Origin: CAYQTO01 sp964420455
GTDB lineage: Bacteria > Sumerlaeota > Sumerlaeia > SLMS01
DNA: 5,440 nucleotides
Reading direction: 5' to 3'
Assembly: GCA_964420455.1 (NCBI GenBank)
Contig: CAYQTO010000200.1
Coordinates: 1-5,440, forward strand
Part shown: one piece after another, positions 1 to 5,440 of the stretch
Position numbering within the stretch: position 1 is the first letter of the stretch
Layout of the letters: each line of letters starts with the position of its first letter
The notes under the pieces: generated by a model
What the model saw: only the letters and a program-made list of their open reading frames with translations
What the model was told of the DNA's origin: nothing
The model's database searches: none
Made by a program: the position numbers and the translations under genes

Positions 1-1306
1 CCAGCAACCCGTCATTGTAACGCGCGCGCAGCGTCTGCACATAGGACTTGTAGCGGAATGGTTGGTCGCGAGTGATCGGATTCCCATCGCCGCTCATGAC
101 GGGCACGTCCTCGGGCACGACTTCCAGCAGCCATGCCTCCCACATGAGGTCGTACTCGAGGTCTGCCTCGCGGGGCTGGTCGACGTAGGTCCAGAGCGGG
201 AAGACCCCGAGCGCGACGCCGGCGGCGACCCCACGCCAGGGGATCTCGAGGGGGCTCGACGGACGCAGGAACCGATCGGAGGCATCGGCCACGGACCAAA
301 GGAGCAGCACGATGATCGGGGGCGACACGAACAGGAAGGACTGGAGATGGTGGGTGGGCAGAAGGAACAGGTACTGGAAGAGCACGAAGAACGCGGCAGG
401 ATAGAGGACGGCGACGGGGGCGGGGGCCTCCCGCCGCCACAGGCACCAACCCGCATAACCGAGCGCGACGGCGTTCGCATGGATCCATATGGGGTCCGCA
501 CGAAGCATGCGTATGTACCCCGCGTGGAGTGTCGGGCGGTCGCGGTCGAAGTTCTGGCCGATGTTCGACGCCCAATACGCGGCGAGGTTCCCGTCCGTGG
601 CGAGCCACCCGGCCATCAGCACCGGCCCCATGGCCGACCCAAGGCCGTACAGCAGCACCGGCCAGATCATCAGCCGCCGTTCCCGCCACATCGCCGCCAG
701 AAACATGAGCCCCACGCTGAACCCAAGGATCAGCGTCTTGATGCTGAACCAGAAGCCCGCCCCGATAAGCAGGCCACCGAGAAAGAACCACGCGAGGCGC
801 TTTGAGCGCCAACCCTCGAACCAGCACAGAAGGCTGGCGATCCACAGGAGCGTCAGCGCGTTGTCCGGGCGGAGTTCATGGCCTTTCAGGTACTGCGGTG
901 CCGTGCTCAGGAGCAGCGTTGCCGCGATGACCCCGATCCACCAGTCATTGCCGAGAAAGCGGCCTGCCCACAGGCCCATCATCGCCGCGACCACCAGCAT
1001 CAGGCCGGTTCCCACTTGGCGAAACGTCACGTAGTAGGTCGGATCGTTGACGTCGAAAAACGACAAGCCCCACGCCAAGAGATAGTTGGTCGCTGGCCCG
1101 TGATTGTCCCACACGTCGACGTACAACTTCTCGCCGCGAGTCATCGCAAACCCGTTACTGAGAAACTGGACCTCGTCAGGCTCCATGCCGGAGGTCATCG
1201 AGTAGCGAAGCTGGAGGACGAGCAATGTCGCCAGCGCTGTCGCCAGGAAGATGCGGAACGGGAGGGAGCGGAGAACGAGCCGATTGGCAGTGGAAAGAGG
1301 GGTCAC
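1..1306 (-). CDS. GT-C family membrane glycosyltransferase (PMT/ArnT-like), 3' end outside window
   Basis: The uninterrupted minus-strand frame gives 435 residues and runs off the left edge, so the C-terminus is missing. Hydrophobic segments lie near residues 18-36, 72-84, 98-115, 122-136, 150-163, 172-188, 192-206, 213-235, 279-290, 297-316, 323-338 and 359-374. After TM1 comes the loop GMEPDEVQFL (40-49) with an acidic pair D44-E45, then an RGE-LYVDVWDNHGP stretch (57-71) and HELRPDN (143-149). GT-C enzymes (GT39/GT83, PMT_2 type) have catalytic acidic residues in the first extracytoplasmic loop and use polyprenyl-phosphate sugars; the acceptor here cannot be inferred. The start is GTG at 1306, just ahead of TM1. 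The next in-frame ATG (1198) would delete TM1, and TTG at 1369 would add 21 neutral residues. Only a weak ribosome site (GGA, about 10 nt upstream) is visible. The class is fairly sure, the substrate unknown. Confidence 0.82.
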   Translation of the reverse strand, partial: MTPLSTANRLVLRSLPFRIFLATALATLLVLQLRYSMTSGMEPDEVQFLSNGFAMTRGEKLYVDVWDNHGPATNYLLAWGLSFFDVNDPTYYVTFRQVGTGLMLVVAAMMGLWAGRFLGNDWWIGVIAATLLLSTAPQYLKGHELRPDNALTLLWIASLLCWFEGWRSKRLAWFFLGGLLIGAGFWFSIKTLILGFSVGLMFLAAMWRERRLMIWPVLLYGLGSAMGPVLMAGWLATDGNLAAYWASNIGQNFDRDRPTLHAGYIRMLRADPIWIHANAVALGYAGWCLWRREAPAPVAVLYPAAFFVLFQYLFLLPTHHLQSFLFVSPPIIVLLLWSVADASDRFLRPSSPLEIPWRGVAAGVALGVFPLWTYVDQPREADLEYDLMWEAWLLEVVPEDVPVMSGDGNPITRDQPFRYKSYVQTLRARYNDGLL

Positions 1307-1432
1307 GACATGATCCGGAAGGGGAAAAACCGTGGGGATTGAGACACCCGGAAGGCCGAAGTGAGTCAAGGGTCTCCGGTTTCCGCTTCCCGGTTGACCG
1401 CCTGATGGGGCCGGGGACGAATCCCGCCTACC
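1307..1432. promoter_or_regulatory. Divergent intergenic region between the glycosyltransferase and flippase-like genes
   Basis: These 126 bp separate two genes that point away from each other, so at least one promoter for each should lie here or just inside the neighbouring gene. I see no strong inverted repeat, riboswitch-like fold or tRNA. Minus-strand matches to a sigma70 -35 element (TTGACT, 1369-1364) lack a good -10 partner at 17 bp. If the glycosyltransferase starts upstream of GTG 1306, for example at TTG 1369, part of this region would be coding. Confidence 0.6.
1394..1422 (+). promoter_or_regulatory. Possible sigma70-type promoter for the flippase-like/sfsA pair (weak)
   Basis: TTGACC at 1394-1399 matches the -35 consensus at five of six positions. 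At 17-bp spacing lies ACGAAT (1417-1422), which matches TATAAT at only three of six. If used, transcription would start around 1429, only a few bases before the ATG at 1433, giving an almost leaderless message. That fits the lack of a Shine-Dalgarno sequence at normal spacing (the nearest GGGGA is 15 nt away). In GC-rich DNA a match of this quality could be chance. Confidence 0.25.
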
Positions 1433-2401
1433 ATGCCGACCAAACGCCTCATTGCGCTTTTCGTCTCTTTGGCCCTTCTCGCCGCGCTGCTTCTCTCGCT
1501 CAATACGCGGTTGGTCTTCGCTACCCTGTTGGCGACCGACAGCGTGCTTTTTGGTGTCGCGATCCTCTTCTTCATTCCCCAGACGGCGGTGATCGCGTGG
1601 CGCTGGCGATTCATCGCCCGGCCTGTCGCGTCCATGCATGTCGAGGAGGCAACCCGCCAGGTGCTTGCCTCCAACACCCTCAACCTTGTGCTTCCAAGCA
1701 AGCTCGGCGACCTTGCCAAAGGCGTCTATCTCTACCGCCGCGGCCGGTGCTCCCTCGGAACCGGACTGCAGGTCGTCGTCTTCGAGAAGCTTCTGGACCT
1801 CGCCGCCCTCAGCTTCTGGATGCTGGCGGGATGGTTACTCTTTCCCTCGGTCGAACTTTGGGTGGTCGCCATGCTCGGGATGGGACTCCTGATCATCGCG
1901 CTGGTGTGGGGCGTCTATCTCCATCCGCCGGCCGTCGTTCGTGTCGTCAACGCCGTGCCCGCCCGCGTGCGCGCCCATCGCGTGGTCAGCCGCCTGCTCG
2001 GTGTGTTCGTCCACGCGCCCCACGTCCTCGCCACCACCCGGGCTCGTGGGGGGCGCCAGCGGGTCCTGCTCGCCTCCAGTCTTCTCATCTGGTTCCTGCA
2101 TCTCGCTCAGATATACGTGTTCTTCCTCGCGGTTGGCGCGACACCTCCTTTCCTCGAGGTCCTGGCCCGCATGCCCATCGCCATCTTTGCCGGGCTCTTG
2201 CCCCTCAGCATCGCCGGCGTCGGTATCCGGGATTGGGCCATGGTGGGAATCTTTGCCGGGGCCTCGGCTACGCCCGAACAGGTCGCCGCCGCGGCGCTCC
2301 TCGTCTCTCTCCGCTATGTGGTGCCGGCCCTTGCCGGCTTGCCGTTCATGGTGCGGTATCTTTCCATGGGCCGTGCCGCAAAGGACCGTCTGGCCGCGTG
2401 A
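1433..2401 (+). CDS. Flippase-like integral membrane protein, LPG-synthase TM / UPF0104 (AglD-like) family
   Basis: A 322-residue polytopic membrane protein. Conserved family landmarks are visible: LNLVLPSKLGDLAKG at 83-97 (P88, G92, D93), VVFEKLLDLAAL at 115-126 (E118, K119, D122), and FAGLLPLSIAGVGIRD at 252-267 (P257, S259, G262, G264, R266). Hydrophobic segments begin at about 6-23 and 38-56 and recur to the C-terminus. The length is typical of the stand-alone transmembrane family; the soluble lysyl-transferase domain of MprF is absent, so lysyl-PG synthesis is not implied. Related proteins occur beside glycosyltransferases and are suspected to move lipids or lipid-linked sugars, which suits the divergent GT-C gene; this role is inference. 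The start is well bounded: an in-frame TGA at 1403-1405 precedes ATG 1433 with no other start between. It overlaps sfsA by 4 bp. Confidence 0.88.
   Translation: MPTKRLIALFVSLALLAALLLSLNTRLVFATLLATDSVLFGVAILFFIPQTAVIAWRWRFIARPVASMHVEEATRQVLASNTLNLVLPSKLGDLAKGVYLYRRGRCSLGTGLQVVVFEKLLDLAALSFWMLAGWLLFPSVELWVVAMLGMGLLIIALVWGVYLHPPAVVRVVNAVPARVRAHRVVSRLLGVFVHAPHVLATTRARGGRQRVLLASSLLIWFLHLAQIYVFFLAVGATPPFLEVLARMPIAIFAGLLPLSIAGVGIRDWAMVGIFAGASATPEQVAAAALLVSLRYVVPALAGLPFMVRYLSMGRAAKDRLAA
2380..2385 (+). promoter_or_regulatory. Shine-Dalgarno-like site for sfsA inside the end of the flippase-like gene
   Basis: AAAGGA lies 12 nt before the GTG at 2398. The spacing is longer than optimal, but this is the only purine-rich site near the start, and it supports GTG 2398 as the sfsA initiation codon. 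Terminating ribosomes from the upstream gene could also restart at the GTGA overlap. Confidence 0.45.
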
Positions 2402-3207
2402 CCACCCCGCCGCTGCTGGTCATCCCGCACGAGACTCCTCTCCTTGAGGGGCGCCTCCTGCGCCGCTACAACCGGTTCCTTGCGGATATCGACATGCCGG
2501 GGGTGGGCATTGTCGCCGCCCATTGCGTCAACACCGGATGCATGGAGGGGCTCGTTCGGCCCGGCGCCCCCGTGTGGGTCAGTCATCACTCTTCTCCCAC
2601 GCGCAAGCTCGTCTATACGTGGGAAATGGTCGAGGTGGACGGAATCCTTGTGGGAGCGAACACCGCCATGCCCAACCGTTTCGTGCGGCGCCTGATCGAG
2701 GCGAGGGTTCTGCGGGGGCTTTCACGCTTCGACGAAGTTATCGCCGAGCGCAGGTACGGCGCAAATTCGCGGGTGGATTTCTGGCTCAGGAAGGGCAGGA
2801 GCGAGCACTTCCTCGAGGTGAAGAACTGCCACCTCGTATATCCGGACGGGCGGGGGTACTTCCCCGACTCGGTAAGCGAGCGTGCCTCAAAGCATTTGGA
2901 GGAGCTGATCGACGTCGTCCGTTCGGGGCACCGGGCGACGGTGCTCTTTACGATCCAGAGGGCGGACGCCCGCGCCATCCGGCCGTCCGATGTTCATGAC
3001 CCCGTCTTTGCGGAAACGGCCCGCCGTGCCCACGCTGCCGGAGTCGCCTTCCGGGCCGTGCGCATCGTTCCCACCCGCGAGGGGTACATTGTCGACCGGC
3101 AGGTTCCCGTCGACCCAAGGCCCTACGGCCTGCGTCGCCAGAAACGCTGGCGCGAGGAGCTTCGGGCCTTCTCCGGCTGGGAGCGGGTACCCCGTAAATC
3201 TCAATAA
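2398..3207 (+). CDS. sfsA: SfsA homologue (sugar fermentation stimulation protein A)
   Basis: A 269-residue protein that aligns by eye with E. coli SfsA along nearly its whole length: RRYNRFLADI (22-31), NTGCMEGL (45-52), RVDFWL (125-130), FLEVKNCHL (138-146) and YFPDSVSERASKHLEEL (154-170). Family structures show an N-terminal OB-like domain and a C-terminal PD-(D/E)xK nuclease-like domain. D127 and the E140-V-K142 triad fit that nuclease core, so the site looks intact. SfsA was named for maltose-metabolism effects in E. coli and is reported to bind DNA; its biochemical role is unsettled. The protein is about 35 residues longer than E. coli SfsA (234 aa), mostly from a basic tail after residue 245. 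GTG 2398 is chosen because it places RYNRF at the usual distance from the N-terminus and overlaps the upstream TGA as GTGA. The frame is also open upstream through the flippase gene, but that part is not SfsA. Confidence 0.93.
   Translation: MTTPPLLVIPHETPLLEGRLLRRYNRFLADIDMPGVGIVAAHCVNTGCMEGLVRPGAPVWVSHHSSPTRKLVYTWEMVEVDGILVGANTAMPNRFVRRLIEARVLRGLSRFDEVIAERRYGANSRVDFWLRKGRSEHFLEVKNCHLVYPDGRGYFPDSVSERASKHLEELIDVVRSGHRATVLFTIQRADARAIRPSDVHDPVFAETARRAHAAGVAFRAVRIVPTREGYIVDRQVPVDPRPYGLRRQKRWREELRAFSGWERVPRKSQ
3201..3207. other. Convergent stop-codon overlap of sfsA and the dehydrogenase-cytochrome gene
   Basis: The plus-strand sfsA TAA occupies 3205-3207 and the minus-strand TGA occupies 3203-3201, so the two coding regions share the heptamer TCAATAA. 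No intergenic DNA is left for a conventional bidirectional terminator; any terminator must lie inside the opposite gene. Confidence 0.9.
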
Positions 3208-5440
3208 GTATAGACGCCCGAGAGCGGATCGCCGGCGATTTCCAGTGTCGTCGTGACCGAGGTAACCCCGTTCCCCCCATCGGTGACCACGACGCGCGCC
3301 GTCCTGTTCCCCCCCTCTGTATAGACATGGGAGGCGGTGGGGGTGGTCGTCGTCTGATCGATCGTTCCATCATCGTCAAAGTCCCACTCGAACAGCACGA
3401 GGGGGCCGTTGGGATTGGAGACGGGGAGCACCTCCAGGTGGGTGACCCGTCCGGCGACGAGGGATCCCGATGCTTCGAGGGTTACGACGGGAGGCTCCGG
3501 CATGCCATCGGACGGCAGGGAAACCGTCACCGGGATGATTTCTTCGGCGCGGTTTCCCACCGTATCGGTCACCAGCAGCCGGACGGGGAAGGTCCGTTGC
3601 TGGAAGGTGGCCGAATAGACAGAGTCGAACAGGAGCCCGGTCTGCGCCGGCTCGTCGTCGATGAACCATTCCAGCGTGTAGGGAGGAATGCCCCCCTCCC
3701 CTCCACCACGGAGGTAGAGGCGTCCGGGCGAAACGAGCGCCGTCTGGCCGGTAATCACAGACGCGCGGAGGGGGCCCGTCTCTTCCCACCCGCGACCGAG
3801 CACCCAGTCATGGATGAGCTGGATGTCCGCCTCGTCGAGCTGCCCCCCCGGGGGCATGGGCGCGCCTCCCCGAGGCTCGAGACAGTCGAGCTTTTCAAGG
3901 ATGAAGCTCTGCTTGGGATCTGTGGGGTCCACCAGCATGAGACCCGGCGCGGAAAGGCTCGGCCGGGCAACCAGCTCCGCCAGCGCGTGTCCCTCAACAA
4001 GGCTCAGGCCCCCGTTGGGGGTCACGCTGCCATGGCATCCGACGCACTCGCGGTTGAAGATGGCGCGTACCTCGGGCCAGCCCGGCAGAGGACCGAGGGC
4101 ATCACGGTCGCTGCAGGGGGTGCTCGCCGGGGACACCGCCATGGCGTCCCACCGTTGTGCGCGGTCGAAGGTGAAATACGCCTCGTTGAGGGTCTTTTCC
4201 GGCTCGGTGCCTTCCGCAAACGCCCGAGCCTCGAGTCCCGTCAGCCCCGCCGGAATCGGCAGGTAGTAGTGCCCGCCCGCATCCGGTCCGTAGAGCCGCT
4301 CCATCCACGGATGAGGCTTGATCCCTCCGGGAACAAGGAACTCTAGCCCCGGCCTCAGTTCCGGATTGGGTGCCCCCAGCGGTGTTGTCATCCGCCCCCG
4401 GAGGGACACGGGAGAAAGATGGAGGGTTTCGTTCAGGAAGTGCCCTCCAGCCTGGTCTGGAGCAAGGGACCCCTCGAGGACGGCATCGCCTCGGTGCACC
4501 TCGAAACGCAGCGGCTCGCCGTCGGTCAGGATGGGGGCATTGTAGGTGAGGCGGCTGGTGGGCGTGACCATCACGACGCGGCCGGAGAGATCCCGCAGGG
4601 GCTCGCGGTTCCCATGGCGAAAGGTGACCGAGTCGGGGACGAAGGGAACCTCGCCGGGCTGCTCGCCGGCAAGGGTGGGGGCGTTCAGGACGAGGCGTCC
4701 ACGGTCGAGCGCGCCGATTCGCACCTGGACGGTCGCCTTGGCGCCGGCCGCATCGGTTACCCGTGCCGTGACGGTGTACCAGCCCCGCTCTGTATAGACG
4801 GGGGTGATTGTTTCCCCGGTTTCCCGGCGCCCGTCCCCAAGGTCCCAATCCACGTTCAGGGGGAGGGTCGCGGGGCCCTCGACCTGTGCCGAAAGGGTGG
4901 GCGAAAACGGCAGGCCACCCGCCGCGGCCGAGGCCTCAATAGCCACCGTGAAGCGCGGCTCCGTATAGCGGATCCGCCGGATGAAGGAGCGATTCTCCTC
5001 GGGAACGGGAGAGAAGGCATGGGCGGCGTAGTAGATGTCGTCGTCGAAGAGAACGAAGTCATTCGGGGCGATTTCCTCGTAGACCGCGAAGGTTTCCGGC
5101 GGGGGAAACGGAGCGCCACCGCTCGGATCGAAGACGTGGATGACGCCGGCTTCGTATCGCCAGTCGGCGACGAAGAGGCGGTTGCGCCAGCGCTCCGGGA
5201 ATCTGGTTCCCGTATAGACAACGCCGTCGGTGAGGGCGACAGCGGTGCCCGAGGTGCCACCGCCGTGGGGAACAGAGGCCAGCGGCTCCAGGAAATCCGG
5301 TGGGGGAGTGGCGCCGGGATTCTGTGCCAGGGAACCTTCGACCAGCGGCCAGCCATAATTTGCGCCGGGAAGGACAACATGGATCTCCTCGAACCGGGTC
5401 GATCCCACATCGCTCAGGTAGATCTCACCGGTGAGCGGAT
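3201..5440 (-). CDS. Sugar-dehydrogenase propeller / PKD / cytochrome c fusion protein, 5' end outside window
   Basis: The frame is open from the right edge to TGA 3203-3201, giving 745 residues (numbered from the first full codon, 5438); the true start is off-window. Residues 1-160 are the end of a GSDH-type (PQQ-dependent glucose/sorbosone dehydrogenase) propeller: GEIYLSDVGSTRFEEIH (4-20), GANYGWP (25-31), closing strand IRRIRY. A PKD domain follows (about 163-240; WDLGDG 198-203, VYTE 214-217). Residues 245-440 are an unrecognised beta-rich region. A class-I-like cytochrome c module has CVGCH at 465-469 and a likely axial Met in GAPMPPGG (M528); C442 and C519 flank it. Ig-like (about 558-645) and PKD (about 652-735; WDFD 685-688) domains complete it. 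I infer an exported quinoprotein oxidoreductase passing electrons to its own heme. The substrate is unknown, and the cofactor-binding blades mostly lie outside the window. A signal peptide would also be off-window. Confidence 0.85.
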   Translation of the reverse strand, partial: PLTGEIYLSDVGSTRFEEIHVVLPGANYGWPLVEGSLAQNPGATPPPDFLEPLASVPHGGGTSGTAVALTDGVVYTGTRFPERWRNRLFVADWRYEAGVIHVFDPSGGAPFPPPETFAVYEEIAPNDFVLFDDDIYYAAHAFSPVPEENRSFIRRIRYTEPRFTVAIEASAAAGGLPFSPTLSAQVEGPATLPLNVDWDLGDGRRETGETITPVYTERGWYTVTARVTDAAGAKATVQVRIGALDRGRLVLNAPTLAGEQPGEVPFVPDSVTFRHGNREPLRDLSGRVVMVTPTSRLTYNAPILTDGEPLRFEVHRGDAVLEGSLAPDQAGGHFLNETLHLSPVSLRGRMTTPLGAPNPELRPGLEFLVPGGIKPHPWMERLYGPDAGGHYYLPIPAGLTGLEARAFAEGTEPEKTLNEAYFTFDRAQRWDAMAVSPASTPCSDRDALGPLPGWPEVRAIFNRECVGCHGSVTPNGGLSLVEGHALAELVARPSLSAPGLMLVDPTDPKQSFILEKLDCLEPRGGAPMPPGGQLDEADIQLIHDWVLGRGWEETGPLRASVITGQTALVSPGRLYLRGGGEGGIPPYTLEWFIDDEPAQTGLLFDSVYSATFQQRTFPVRLLVTDTVGNRAEEIIPVTVSLPSDGMPEPPVVTLEASGSLVAGRVTHLEVLPVSNPNGPLVLFEWDFDDDGTIDQTTTTPTASHVYTEGGNRTARVVVTDGGNGVTSVTTTLEIAGDPLSGVYTY
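3228..3239. repeat. Perfect 12-bp palindrome ATCGCCGGCGAT near the convergent 3' ends
   Basis: The sequence equals its own reverse complement and lies 20 bp beyond the sfsA stop, inside the last codons of the opposing gene (I-A-G-D). As RNA it would form only a 4-bp stem with a CCGG loop and has no following U-tract beyond three bases, so it is at best a weak terminator for sfsA. It could equally be a coincidence of GC-rich coding DNA. Confidence 0.3.
3315..3326 (-). repeat. Copy 1 of a 12-mer repeated in the PKD domains
   Basis: CTCTGTATAGAC on the plus strand reads VYTE (705-708) in the last PKD domain of the dehydrogenase fusion. The identical 12-mer occurs at 4788-4799, in frame, at the equivalent strand of the first PKD domain. 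Confidence 0.6.
4032..4046 (-). other. Heme c attachment motif CVGCH
   Basis: These bases encode C465-V-G-C468-H469 in the frame of the dehydrogenase fusion, after IFNRE, the usual helix preceding a cytochrome c heme site. The downstream PMPPGG segment (M528, codon 3857-3855) and the final helix DIQLIHDWV complete a single-heme fold of the kind seen fused to outer or periplasmic proteins. It implies export and System I or II cytochrome maturation. Confidence 0.85.
4788..4799 (-). repeat. Copy 2 of a 12-mer repeated in the PKD domains
   Basis: This is identical to 3315-3326 and encodes VYTE (214-217) of the first PKD domain. The match sits at homologous positions of two copies of one domain and uses the same four codons, consistent with internal domain duplication or shared codon preference. 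Confidence 0.6.

Noticed and set aside
62..805. Plus-strand 247-codon open frame opposite the glycosyltransferase
   Set aside because: Its composition is low-complexity Arg/Pro/Glu/His, typical of an antisense shadow in GC-rich DNA, with no recognisable domain.
12..845. Minus-strand 277-codon open frame
   Set aside because: It is out of frame with the glycosyltransferase; its translation is Arg/Pro-rich with no membrane segments, while the other minus frame reads as a coherent polytopic protein.
1364..1369. TTGACT on the minus strand as a -35 box for the glycosyltransferase
   Set aside because: At 17-bp spacing the -10 position reads TGTCTC, only two matches to consensus.
1225..2397. Plus-strand open frame of 391 codons running unbroken into sfsA, which could be read as a 660-residue fusion
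   Set aside because: The part before 2398 is Arg/Pro/Gly-rich and overlaps the convincingly coding flippase-like gene in another frame; homology to SfsA begins only at the GTG 2398.
1433..2401. MprF-type lysylphosphatidylglycerol synthase
   Set aside because: Only the transmembrane family is present; the soluble aminoacyl-transferase domain is absent and the gene ends at 322 codons.
3183..3195. GGGTACCC palindrome as a terminator for the dehydrogenase-cytochrome gene
   Set aside because: It gives a stem of about 4 bp with a 3-base loop and no T-tract downstream on the minus strand.
3327..4346. Plus-strand 339-codon open frame opposite the dehydrogenase-cytochrome gene
   Set aside because: The minus frame carries clear PKD and heme motifs; the antisense product is Arg/Gly/His-rich with no motif.
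4102..4848. Minus-strand 248-codon open frame in a second frame of the dehydrogenase fusion
   Set aside because: It lies wholly within the fusion gene and is Arg/Pro-rich; the PKD and cytochrome motifs are in the other frame.

Overview
The window is GC-rich bacterial DNA with four protein genes packed end to end, two of them cut by the window edges. I see no RNA genes, insertion sequences or CRISPR arrays. A periplasmic-type c-type cytochrome module fused to a soluble sugar-dehydrogenase propeller, together with two multispanning membrane proteins and an SfsA homologue, suggests a high-GC, respiring Gram-negative bacterium. Proteins that mix PKD domains, a sugar-dehydrogenase propeller and a single-heme module are familiar to me from Myxococcota and other former deltaproteobacteria and from uncultured soil or marine lineages. 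No marker gene here fixes the phylum, so that placement is a guess.

Layout. (1) Minus strand, from the left edge to about 1306: the N-terminal 435 codons of a GT-C type integral membrane glycosyltransferase (PMT/ArnT-like), whose C-terminus lies off the left edge. (2) 1307-1432: a short divergent intergenic region, the only non-coding DNA of any size. (3) Plus strand 1433-2401: a flippase-like membrane protein of the lysylphosphatidylglycerol-synthase transmembrane (UPF0104/AglD) family. (4) Plus strand 2398-3207: an SfsA homologue joined to gene 3 by a GTGA start/stop overlap. (5) Minus strand 3201 to the right edge: the C-terminal 745 residues of a large, probably exported protein. It combines the end of a PQQ-type sugar-dehydrogenase propeller (GSDH family), a PKD domain, an unrecognised beta-rich linker, a single-heme cytochrome c module and two C-terminal Ig/PKD-like domains. 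Genes 4 and 5 converge and their stop codons overlap by 7 bp.

How they fit together. Genes 1 and 3 are a plausible functional neighbourhood: lipid-linked sugar transfer on the outer face of the inner membrane beside a polytopic protein of a family that handles lipids or lipid-linked substrates. They are divergent, so any shared control must act through the 126-bp gap. Genes 3 and 4 are very likely one transcript with coupled translation, although no functional link between the families is established. Gene 5 looks like an independent periplasmic or surface oxidoreductase in which electrons from a propeller-bound cofactor could pass to the fused heme. The most unusual object is the domain order of gene 5. 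I do not see convincing evidence of an entirely new system.
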